Of a stretch of DNA of 64,000 nucleotides, positions 34,745 to 45,927 are shown one piece after another (within the stretch, counting starts at the first letter, position 1; every line of letters starts with the position of its first letter). Source of the stretch: Trileptium ribeirensis (lineage: Eukaryota; Nematoda; Enoplea; Enoplida; Thoracostomopsidae). The stretch is from positions 33,077-97,076 of the forward strand of contig JASANE010012761.1 in NCBI GenBank assembly GCA_030248225.1. Reading direction: 5' to 3'. The notes under the pieces are model-generated. The model was not told the origin of the DNA. It saw only the letters and a list, made by a program, of their open reading frames with translations, and did no database searches. The position numbers and the translations under genes were made by a program.

Positions 34745-34824
34745 CACGGTTGTACGCGCCTCGGTAGAGCGAGGTGCGTACGACTCTTCGGGGGGGGGGC
34801 GCCCCGGCATCGCCCCCCACCGTG
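34745..34824. repeat. GC-rich branched foldback
   Basis: An outer stem CACGGT (34745-34750) / ACCGTG (34819-34824) encloses two hairpins. The first is GTACGCGCCTCG-GTAGAG-CGAGGTGCGTAC (34752-34781, 12 bp with one G-T). The second is a G-run against a C-run (about 34790-34818). The result is a three-way-junction shape within AT-rich DNA. Could be the end of a hAT-like element with G/C runs; function unknown. Confidence 0.8.
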
Positions 34825-35799
34825 AAATACTTGATCCTTCACTGCTGACTTAAGACACAATCATGTTATCATAACCAGCTAATTTTGGTAGCCCAGTCAT
34901 TGTTGTTATCTCGTAAGTTGTGAATCGATATTGCTACGGAAGGACGTGATGTATGTTATTGATTATTCATTATTAAATTAAACTAATCCAATCTACTTAT
35001 GTCATCAAAGAGCCACGGTTCGTAATTCACTACTTGATTCTAATGATTAATCTCTATAAAAAAGATCTGTCATGTGCTAAATTTGAATATCTCACAATTA
35101 TCAAGCCATTTTTAGAGATGCGTTTTTTTGTATATTATGATAGAATATATAAAAATAAATATTTGCGCAAGCTTAAACTTCTAAAAATCTAAATATAAAT
35201 GAATATGGAAATTGAGAATTTCCTCACCTCGCTACATCATTCAAACTTCGTAAGCAACTCGTCAAGCAAAAGGGGCAAGCTTTAAATATATGAGGATTTT
35301 TAGTATTATTTTTTGACTTTGGTGTTATATTTTAGAAATAAAATGTTGATGATAATTGAGAAGGAGGGAAGCGTATGGATCAGAGTTTCTTAGACAATTC
35401 GTCTTTTGAAAGTCGAGTCGAGTCTTTTGAAAGCTGCATCACAAGCATGTCGACAGAACTAATCATTATTATATTAGTCGTCCTAATGCTATTGAGATAC
35501 ATCGAAAATTTCAAAAGATCGTCATAAACACGTCTTAAAATATATCAAATTCGGAGACTCGACTAAGTACGGCTGAACACAACGGGATTACAGACAGATG
35601 TCACTTAGTAGAAAGATGAAATTCTAACAGGCTCAGTCTGTGGTGTGGTGTAAGGCGAACTGCTATTTTGCGTCGGTCTGTCCTAGTGTAAGTGTGTACT
35701 TCAGTTTGAAGCAGTAATAAAGACTTGAAATCGATCATGTCAAAAAATTGTGTATATATACTAGAATTGTGTCGGTAATGAGCCTCCGATTAGCCAATT
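34825..35799. other. No recognised gene
   Basis: AT-rich, short frames only. Confidence 0.45.
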
Positions 35800-36880
35800 A
35801 TTGTAGTTAGCTCCGGGCATACGTTCATCGTGCGGCATGTTTCGGAATAGACGGGATATGCTTTGTGATTCTTCGTTGGACCCTTTCAAGCATGTCGATA
35901 TTATGTTTGTGATACGGACACTTCAACTTACATGCATGCTTCAAAATTTGTCTGGTTTGCGATTCATAGATATGGAAGAACATAGCTGGTGGCATACCAG
36001 AAAATAGTCGCCAGACGAACGAAACACCATCTTGTTGTAGCAGCGCTGAACAACGTTAGCAACAGTGAGAAGAGCATTTTCTTGTCAGTCAACATCATAG
36101 TGCCAAGACGTCGCTCAGCTGTTTATTATGAATGTTCAGAGGACTAAGAATATACATATTCTGATGGGACGGACAAGCTGTCAAACTGAAGGTTCGCGCA
36201 TTTTCCAATATCAAATTTCGTTTGTCAAGTGTTTTGCCGTTGTCGTAGTTTATGCAGGTCACGTTGCAGGTAATCAATGTCGATATTAATATACTTCTTG
36301 TGAAGTCTGGTGCAGACTTTCTTGTCATCTGCGAAGCTACGAGGAGCAAGGGTCCAACGTGGCTGCCGCTGTCGCTGACAAAATAGAGCAAAGGAACCTG
36401 GCACGTCGCTAGACATCTAGTTTCAGAGGTTGCAAAATATTTTATATTTATAAAATGTTCCGTTACGTGAAATTTACGTAGCCTTTGCGAAAAGTAAAAA
36501 ATCAATACAATAACACAATAGATAAAATCTATTGAAATAAATACACTCAATTCTTTCAGGTTATCCATTCCGCTGTTTGGGAACATGACGTTGGTATCTT
36601 TCAACTGTTATTAAAGGGGGCTGGGACAGGAGTACAATATCAGAGGGTCGTCTTCTGGCACCCATATGTTTAAGTGCCTGCAAAGAGAAGACCCTGAGCA
36701 CCATATTACGGGACAAAATAAACAAGATAATCATGATTTCAACCACGACCTCATAGGATCAATTATTCCAAAGCTTAATAGTTTATCTGTCGGGTGTGTA
36801 TATGTTACACGATGGAAGGCCTTGCACAGGTCACACTCAATTAGCCATTGTTCGAAAAAGGTGAGCTGAAGATCAGTAGA
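35800..36880 (-). pseudogene. LINE (CR1/L2-like) reverse transcriptase relic
   Basis: Read from 36880 down in shifting frames. An RT motif A region appears (CDLCKAFHRVTYTHPTDKLL, GIIDPMRSWL) near 36830-36740. The catalytic block appears as SFADDKKVCTRLHKK near 36335-36290, matching the FADD box, followed by LQRDLHKLR. Later come SGMPPAMFFHIYESQTRQIL and LERVQRRITKHIP near 36000-35850, which match the C-terminal thumb/connection. A 170-bp stretch near 36430-36600 has no LINE similarity and may be an insertion. Broken throughout. Confidence 0.8.
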
Positions 36881-39124
36881 TCCGGATTGTGCAACTCCGT
36901 ACTATGATTTGCTTTTGCGCCCCGTTTGTGCCGCACTATAATAGTTATACATTTTATACTAGAGCTAAGGTATACAAATACTTTTTATAATTCCGTATAA
37001 GGTTTAGTGACTGCATATTTTTTCTACCTAAACTCATAATGTTTCAAATGTGAGTTTATATAATTTGAGCATTACTACGATTATTATTACCATTATTATT
37101 ATTAACGTGATAATTATTATATCTAGGACTTATGTTGTTGAACCGTTTTTTAAACAAGTAGTAAGCTTTGATCTATTAGCGCTATGCAGTTAGTAGTGGT
37201 TTGTCGTTGTTATTTGCAAGCGCTTCGCTTTAGTCGAAGCTTAGTTATAGTGGCAGGCATTGTTATTTGTTATTATCATTCTCTTTGATGTGTAGTAATT
37301 GATAGGCTTCAAATTCTTGAAAGCCCGAAAACTAAGCATCTGGTAGTTGTCGATAATGGCATAATATAAATGTATTCGAAGTGATGCCATTGCAGTATTT
37401 TTGAACGCCTAGTTGGTTACCAAATACAGTGAGTTCTCTTTAAAGCAGCTAATAAAGCATGTTAAAATCATTGTAAATCAGTTACATTATTCGTCGTGTT
37501 TGAGTAGGCTTTTACCTGCTGTTCAAAATATGTCTCATTCGTCGTTGTCATATCTGAGTTTTTAAGTTCCATCGCTAATTGTAGTTATAATTAGTCTTTG
37601 CCGCTGAATATATAACAAGTATATACCTATCAGGGCTATGGTAATAGGATAATTTTGTGCTCGCTTGTTCTGTGCATGCGTAAGCTTTCAGTTACTATTC
37701 AAAACATTTGGGGTTCCAGTGCTAAATGTATTTATAACCTGTCCTGCCATTGAATATACAAGAAATATTTCAGGCCTGCATGGCACTCACACTGTATTCA
37801 TATGGATAGAAGTGGCGTTTATCGTTACAATTGTAAACAGGACGTTACAGGAAGTTATAGGTTGCAGTAATGATATGTTATTGCATAAAAGAATTAAGCA
37901 ATAACCCAAATGCGGTTTTATATTCATGACAAGTTTACCTATCGCAGTACGGCGCTGAACAGTATAATGTTTCGGCCATCTATGTGTTAAAGAATTAGTA
38001 TTTACTATTATAAATCGTGTTACATTTTTCCAAACACTTAACTCAGAAAAAAGCTCATAAAAGATACACTAGTAGATACTCTGGCATTCAGAGTTTTACC
38101 GAATTTCGATTGTTTGAAAGTTATAACATATAAAAAATTTAGCTTTACTAATACAAATACTAAATTAATCGAAGCTAAAATTAAGCTTATCTAATTTAAG
38201 TTATATAATACATAATAATACGATACTAGGCTATGCTAAATTAAATACAATTGACGATGTATAATATGTTATTACCGCAGTACTAAACTAAGCTAATCAA
38301 GCTAATGTATTTGAGCCTGTATAATTTATCTGGCACATGTCAACTTTAGAGGTGCCGAAGAATAATACATGCCATGCAATATACTATGATATCCAATCTC
38401 GATATACTAAGTATAATATATATACAAGCTCAGTACTGGGCTAATATAAAATTTACATACAAATATTTAAACAGTTACATAAACTATGTGGGATCCTGGA
38501 CTAAAAATATTCAAACAAAATGTTAGTTACTGAATGTCTGTATGAAGCAATGAACGATTAAATTCGGTTCGAGTAGATCATGCGCTTTTCGGATATTTGA
38601 GCCGGCTAGCGGTAACCTGCGTAAAAGTTGTTTTTAGACTTCACAAAATAAATCACTTTACATGCGGTAACGATGTTACTAGTTTAGCTGTTAAATATTT
38701 ACGTTAAAAAACTTTTGCAATTGATTGTATATTTATTTAAATTGAGGTTGGTGAGTTCGATCGTTTTGGAAATTGAAATCAGAGTGAAATCCTGGGCTCA
38801 CTTCCAACTCGTGTATCCAGTACTTATATGTGACAGGAATTCCTTCTGCATTTTGTAATTATATCGACAGGCAATGATAAATTTCTGAATTTTTGTCTAA
38901 TTTTCATGTTTGATATATTATCTGTAATCTAGCTAACTAATTAAATTTCAGAAGTTTTCAAGAAACCTTTCCTGAATTAATGGTTGCTCAGATCTAGGCT
39001 CTGAGACTAAACAAATATGCGCAAGTAAACTTAAAATGATCTCCCCAATCATTCTATTTTGTAATAACTGAGACTAAATCGGAATATTGTTACAGAGAAA
39101 ATACTGAATTTTATTTGCTTTTTG
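36881..39124. other. AT-rich intergenic sequence, no gene recognised
   Basis: Simple ATT repeats at 37078-37105. A solitary end of the 8405-8747 MITE family near 39020-39060. No coding signal. Confidence 0.5.
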
Positions 39125-39300
39125 CATCAACGGCCGGCCTAGGGCATCAACGGCCGGCCTACGGTATCAACGGCTGGCCTACGGCATCAGCGGCCGGCCT
39201 ACGGCATCAGCGGCCGGCCTACGGCTCAACGGCCGGCCGATGGGCCCAATCGTCGGCGGACGGTTGAATGGCCGGACGACGGCTCAGCGGCTGCGTTACG
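39125..39300 (+). repeat. GC-rich 20-bp minisatellite
   Basis: CATCAACGGCCGGCCTACGG and variants repeat every 20 bp from 39125, with six good units and a degenerate tail. Each good unit contains the palindrome GGCCGGCC. Two stray copies of ACGGCCGGCCT occur at about 39677 and 39745, so the unit has also spread nearby. Confidence 0.92.
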
Positions 39301-40164
39301 ACCAATAAACGCCTGACTACCACAAAGAAACTTGCCTTGTTACAATGTAAATTAAATATTCGTAAAGCTTCTTTTCTAAAATACGCTCAAGGGGCATATT
39401 AATGTTTCTCATGGCGTACAATGCAACGGCTGCAATGCCAAATTCTACGCCTAGGCAGTCTATAGTAAGACTGTATCAAATGAAAGCAGCGCGACAGCCG
39501 GATATGGTGTCTATCATTAAACATTTACGCATATCAGTTTAATAATGAACATATATATATATTGTATATGTATATCACAAGATAGTATTAGACGGTACAA
39601 ATTCCCCGCATGTTGGCAATTACGAAATATATGGATTAAAACTTGCCAAACAGCAGTAAACGTATAATAGACCACGAACGGCCGGCCTACGATAAATACC
39701 TGCTGACCAGGGTCATTCGCGACCATTAACGACAGAAAATTGTTTACGGCCGGCCTTTCGTCGTGCGACGACGGCGAAAATTGTTGCACAGCCAACCGAC
39801 GACCTGCCGACAGCTTTCACACCCGCTGTCCAACACGTGTTGCGTGACGAAATCACTAGTTCGATGTTAAAATGGTTATTATCAAAAATATAAAGAATAC
39901 TAGATCATTGCCACATATAAAACTATACATACATCCAAATGTTCTGATTTTCACGTATATGCGTAGCTATGAAATTCAAAATAAAAATAGGGCAAATTAT
40001 CAAAATTCCAGTTACTAAATGCATAAATTTGGAAATACCAAATCTTTTGGAGCAACTCGACGGAATATAACAAATTTTAAATTTGTTGTAGTGCCTGCTC
40101 TAAATCATTTGTTGTCATAGTCTATATAACAATTTAGTATTTTGAAACAGCGACAAAATGCCAA
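39301..40164. other. No recognised gene
   Basis: Contains the stray minisatellite units noted above and a GC-richer patch at 39740-39840. Confidence 0.45.
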
Positions 40165-41487
40165 TGTCTAAAATATATATTAACATTGCATTAAATGTTA
40201 ATTGTCAATTGAGCGGAGGTGCAGTCCTCGTCGATATACTTGTATGCATGTAAACAACTGGAAATGTCTAGAATATATATTAACATTGCATTAAATGTTG
40301 TCAATTGAGCGGAGGCGCAGTACTCGTCGATATACTTGTATGCATGTAAACAACTGGAAATGTCTAGAATATATATTAACATTGCATTAAATGTTGTCAA
40401 TTGAGCGGAGGCGCAGTCCTCGTCGATATACTTGTATGCATGTAAATAACTGGAAATGTCTAGAATATATATTAACATTGCATTAAATGTTCATTGTCAA
40501 TTGAGCAGCGGCGCAGTCCTAATCGATATACTTGTATAAATGTGAACAACTGGAAATGTCTAGAATATATATGAACATTGCACTAAATGTTTATTGTCGA
40601 TTGAGCAGCGGCGCAGTCCTCGTCGATATACTTGTATGCATGTAAACAACTGCAAATGTCTAGAATATATTAACATTGCATTAAATGTTAATTGTCAATT
40701 GAGCAGCGGCGTAGTCCTCGTCAATATAATTGTATGCATGTAAGCAAATGGAAATGTCTAGAATATATGTTAATTGGCAATTGAGGAGCGGTGCAACCCT
40801 CGTCGATGTACTTGTATAAATGTAAACAACTGCAAATGTCTAGAATATATATTAACATTGCATTAAATGTTAATTGTAATTGATTGGAGGCGCGATGCTC
40901 ATCGATATACTTGTACGCATGTAAACAACTGTAAATGTCTGGGATATATGTTAATTGGCAATTGACGAGCGGTGCAACCCTCGTCGATATACTTGTATAA
41001 ATGTAAACAACTGCAAATGTTTAGAATATATATTAACATTGCATTAAATGTTAATTGTAATTGATTGGAGGCTCAATCCTCATCGATATACTTGTGTGCA
41101 TGTAAACAACTGTAAATGTCTAGAATATATGCTAATTGGCAACTGAGGAGCGGTGCAACCCTCGTCGATATACTTGTATGAATGTAAACAACTGCAAATG
41201 TCTAGAATATATATTAATATTGCATTAAATGTTAATTGGCAATTGATCAGAGGTGCAGTCCTCGTCGATATACTTGTATGAATGTAAACACCTGCAAATG
41301 TATAACATCTATATTAACATTGCATTAAATGTTAATTATCAATTGAGCGGAGGTGCAGTCCTCGTCGATATACTTGTATGAATGTAAACAACTGCAAATG
41401 TCTTGAATATATATTAATATTGCATTAAATGTTAATTGTCAATTGAGGAGCGTACAGCCCTCGTCGATATACTTGTATGCATGTAAA
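40165..41487 (+). repeat. Tandem satellite, 96-100 bp unit with an 81-bp variant, 14 copies
   Basis: The landmark TCGATATACTTGTAT recurs at 40231, 40327, 40423, 40523, 40623, 40721, 40803, 40902, 40983, 41083, 41164, 41264, 41364 and 41463. In the middle the spacing alternates long and short (about 99 and 81), because every second unit lacks the AACATTGCATTAAATG segment. A 95-codon minus frame across the first copies is an accident of a 96-bp period. Confidence 0.95.
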
Positions 41488-41868
41488 CATTTCAGGTAAC
41501 TAATTTTATCTATTATGAATCATGGAAAACGAACGTCGTCAGGGAATCGCTCCAATTTATCTGGTGATTCGCCGCAGATTGCCAAAAAAGAGCGGCGCTG
41601 GAGGTAAAACGTTTTGCTTAAACAAAAGTTTTTTTTAAATCCTATGGTTTAAAGGATTATTATATATAATATCAAGAGTATAACATTTCTTTCAAAATCT
41701 ATGATTTTTGTCGTGATGATCGCCGTCGTAGTGTTCATTAATTAATTTTAGTTCAACCTTGCAAAGCTGCACCATAACTAGGGCTAAAGATTGACATTTT
41801 AGACGTTCTGAAATTAACAAGAGAGAAAAAGGCTGACTTTATTTCTTTGAAACCTCGTTGTTCAGTCT
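41488..41868. other. Short unique spacer between satellites
   Basis: AT-rich, no gene recognised. Confidence 0.5.
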
Positions 41869-43003
41869 GATTACACATTTAGGACCATCGATTACCTTCT
41901 CAAATACAGTAATTGCATCGGTAATAAGGCTAAGATATCGACATTCCAAAATTTGTCAGCGATAGAAATATAATCATAATTGAGTTGCAAAACAACAGAA
42001 CCGATTTTGACTTTTTAATGCGAACTTCAACGTGCCGAAAAATCTAAAAGAAGATAGAAATCAAAATACCATGTTTGATATAGCGACTGAAGCGAGATTA
42101 CACATTTAGGACCATCGATTACCTTCTCAAATACAGTAATTGCATCGGTAATAAGGCTAAGATATCGACATTCCAAAATTTGTCAGCGATAGAAATATAA
42201 TCATAATTGAGTTGCAAAACAACAGAACCGATTTTGACTTTTTAATGCGAACTTCAACGTGCCGAAAAATCTAAAAGAAGATAGAAATCAAAATACCATG
42301 TTTGATATAGCGACTGAAGCGAGATTACACATTTAGGACCATCGATTACCTTCTCAAATACAGTAATTGCATCGGTAATAAGGCTAAGATATCGACATTC
42401 CAAAATTTGTCAGCGATAGAAATATAATCATAATTGAGTTGCAAAACAACAGAACCGATTTTGACTTTTTAATGCGAACTTCAACGTGCCGAAAAATCTA
42501 AAAGAAGATAGAAATCAAAATACCATGTTTGATATAGCGACTGAAGCGAGATTACACATTTAGGACCATCGATTACTTTCTCAAATACAGTAATTGCATC
42601 GGTAATAAGGCTAAGATATCGACATTCCAAAATTTGTCAGCGATAGAAATATAATCATAATTGAGTTGCAAAACAACAGAACCGATTTTGACTTTTTAAT
42701 GCGAACTTCAACGTGCCGAAAAATCTAAAAGAAGATAGAAATCAAAATACCATGTTTGATATAGCGACTGAAGCGAGATTACACATTTAGGACCATCGAT
42801 TACCTTCTCAAATACAGTAATTGCATCGTTAATAAGGCTAAGATATCGACATTCCAAAATTTGTCAGCGATAGAAATATAATCATAATTGAGTTGCAAAA
42901 CAACAGAACCGATTTTGACTTTTTAATGCGAACTTCAACGTGCCGAAAAATCTAAAAGAAGATAGAAATCAAAATACCATGTTTGATATAGCGACTGAAG
43001 CGA
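41869..43003 (+). repeat. Five tandem copies of a 227-bp unit
   Basis: GATTACACATTTAGGACC begins at 41869, 42096, 42323, 42550 and 42777, an exact 227-bp step. Copies differ by only a few bases (for example T at about 42576, and GCATCGTT in the last copy). The near identity points to very recent duplication or to homogenisation. No open frame spans the unit. Confidence 0.97.
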
Positions 43004-43335
43004 GATTCGAGACTAGTTGTTTTTCCATTAGCTGTAAAATTAGCGACATATATTTACAGCTTATAATGATAGCACTATGGTTTTAGACCAGCCATCACAT
43101 ACACTGTACACCACAATATGTCGTAGACCGCTGGCGTGATGGATTAGGTGATAATGTGCACACCGAGCTGCTGGCGCAGCAAAAGTTGAGGAGAAACTTT
43201 GTTTATTGGAAAACGTGGAATGATTTTGATTCCAAGCTGTTAACAAATTTACTAACAGAGTGCACAGCGCGAAGGATAATAATATTAACAAAACTGAAAA
43301 ATGTAAAACGGGGCTGAAGTTGTCGAGTTCGACCA

Positions 43336-43877
43336 CCATTATGCTATCCTGCCATTCAATCTTGTTAAGTACACGTAAATTCCCAAAATTGCAGCATTTG
43401 ACTATTTTTGGTGCCAAAATTGAACATTAGACTCTTCTGCGCCATTCTATGCTATCTTACTATTCAATCTTGTTAAGTACACGGAAATTCTCAAAATTGC
43501 AGCATTTAACTATTTTTGGTGCCAGAATTGAACATCATACTCTTCTGCGGGATTCTATGCTATCGTACCATTCAATCTTATTAAGAACACGTAAATTCTC
43601 AAAATTGCAGCATTTGACTATTTTTGATGCCAGAATTGAACATAAGACTCTTCTGCGGCATTCTATGCTATGCTGCCATTCAATCTTGTTAAGTACACGT
43701 AACTTCTCAAAATTGCGGCATTTGACTATTTTTATTGCCAAAACTGAACATTAGATTCTTCTGCGGCATTCTATGCTATCCTACATTTCAATCTTATTAA
43801 GCTTCTCTAAATTCTCAAAATTGCAGGATTTGACTATTTTTGTTGCCAAAATTGAACATTAGACTCTTCTGCGGAGT
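43336..43877 (+). repeat. Five tandem copies of a 108-bp unit
   Basis: CAATCTTGTTAAG-type landmarks at 43358, 43465, 43573, 43681 and 43789 give steps of 107-108. The unit contains AATTCTCAAAATTGCAGCAT and TTGAACATTAGACTCTTCTG. The period divides by three, so false repetitive frames appear on both strands. Confidence 0.93.
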
Positions 43878-45896
43878 TCCATTGGGCTAACGATATATTA
43901 TTGGTAAATAATGAACTAATAATGTTTAGCTGCGTAAATAACCCTGTAAATAGTTCGAATAGGTAAAAAGCTCACCACCAAAAGCATAAAAATGAAACTT
44001 TCAAGACAAAAAATAAAAACAACTTGACATTTTGGGAAATTTTAGCACGTTACTCCAACACCACTTTTTTCAAAAAACTTTCCATAGCACCTTTTTGGCT
44101 CTAGCTGTGAAGATTCGGTATGGTGATATTCGTTTTTCATCCGAGGCATCATGTAAAATTCAAAATATCGGGAGGTCCAAACGGACATAGTGTGCCAGCC
44201 GCCATGAATTTGTGAAATTTTGGGAATTTAATTTTATTGGTGCAACGCAAACACAAAGTCAGGTGCACAAAAATATTTTATTTCGCGTCAAATATAAAAA
44301 TGTGTGAAAGAAACCCTATCAACCCAATGATACTCTGCGCTTTACACACACAAAAGAATTTATTTCTACAGTCTAATGCTATTTCAGGAAACTTGGCCTG
44401 CTTCGTTTCATCATGATATTCAAGGCGAATTGTAAAACTAATATATCTTCAGTAATTTATTTCTGTTGTGCCTGCTCAGTAGAAGTCTGAATTGAAAATT
44501 ATATTGGATAATAATTGACGCATAGCACTATCTATTTTATAGAGAAATGAATGTATTATTTCACAAAGCACTATTTAGACATTATTCAAGCGACAGTTTC
44601 ATAAATAGTTTCAGAAATAATGAGAAGTACAATTTTGTGGGACAAAACGTCCTCCCAATATAGTAAGCCCAAAGCGTGTTTCGGAATACAGTTTCTAATA
44701 AGGGTTTTATGTAACCCTCATTTCCCTAGACGCATCTAAGGAACCGCTTCTTTACTACAGGTAAATCCATTTAAAAAATTCAACATTAAAATTATGTTTT
44801 ACATTTACAGTTTGTCAAACTGATCCGAATAGATAAGATGAAATCTACCAACTTTAGTAAAATGTTTTGGGAGCAAAATACAGCTCAAATTGGACTAAAT
44901 CTCTATTTTTGTAGCAAATTTGGCGCTGTATTCAAAAATCTGTTCTCTGATTTTCCCCAAAAATGTTATATCTTCTTAACGATCACAAAAAATATCGAAA
45001 AATTGCACAATTTTAGGGATTGCAAGCTCATAGTTCCTTTGTTCGCAGAACGTGCTTTCATATACTACTAATGTTATTTATATAACAACTACGAAAACAT
45101 ATAGTATACCCTTTATAAGTTGTCATTTATTAAAAATTAAATAACATTAAACTATCGGTGAAACATAGTTAACAGTCTAGTCAAAATCAGGGAGTTGGTT
45201 TATCAGTAGATAATGACTATAGAGTGGTTACTGAGCTTAGTCAAAAACATAAAACAACGATTATTTTTGGCAAACTCCTTCATAAATTTATGTAAACTCT
45301 CCACGATTTCGTATTCGATATCAGTACAATGAAATTGTGCTTGAACAAATAGTAAGCTCGCGCTTACTACTAAGGCGACCTGTATAATCTATTACAAGTT
45401 TTATTTGCCATTAGTAGCTTTTGCTATTTGTTTAACCGTCGCTTTATTCAATTTTTTATTGAATTTATGTTCATTTAACCCAACCCGCGTGAGAGATAAT
45501 TAGAACATACTATTATATTCTAATTATTTTTTAGTATAATAGAGCTGTAGTGCAAAGTCTAGTGGCGATCACCTCACTTTATTGCATGTGTAATAACGCT
45601 TAAAATCGCTTACAGAATTGAGTTTTATCTCGTTTGAGTTTAAATGTAGTGTATATAATATCGGCAAAGGTAGTGAAAGTTATATAATCGGTTGTGACAT
45701 ATTTCTCTTACAAAGAAGCTACTCTGGGCCGTGCCAAAACTGATGGCTATAATTTTCATTATAAATATAATTTCAATGTTAGCAATGTTTTTAAGTGCTA
45801 TGAAAAGCACATAATTTGTATGATGAAATCGCTCATATTGTGGTTGCTGTTTCCATGCCTCTTACTTTGTAAATCTAGGAACATTAAATTTTTCAG
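43878..45896. other. Region upstream of the Vgll4 coding exon
   Basis: No coding motif recognised. It should hold intron and possibly 5' non-coding exons of Vgll4. A candidate splice acceptor TTTTTCAG ends at 45896, and an in-frame ATG lies at 45820 if this stretch is instead transcribed through. Confidence 0.4.
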
Positions 45897-45927
45897 CAAC
45901 AATTGCGAAACGGACTATGATACTAGT

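Noticed and set aside
40191..40478. 95-codon minus-strand frame with repeated YILDISS-HAYKYIDE units
   Set aside because: It is a by-product of three satellite units of 96 bp, a multiple of three. Later units break the frame, and it has no start context.
41869..43003. Regular repeats as a CRISPR array
   Set aside because: The whole 227-bp unit is repeated with no unique spacers, and the DNA is eukaryotic.
43449..43754. 101-codon + frame and 68-codon minus frame with repeated sequence
   Set aside because: Both arise from the 108-bp satellite, whose period divides by three.
45694..45819. N-terminal extension of the Vgll4 frame
   Set aside because: It has no ATG before 45820, and a strong splice acceptor lies at 45896.
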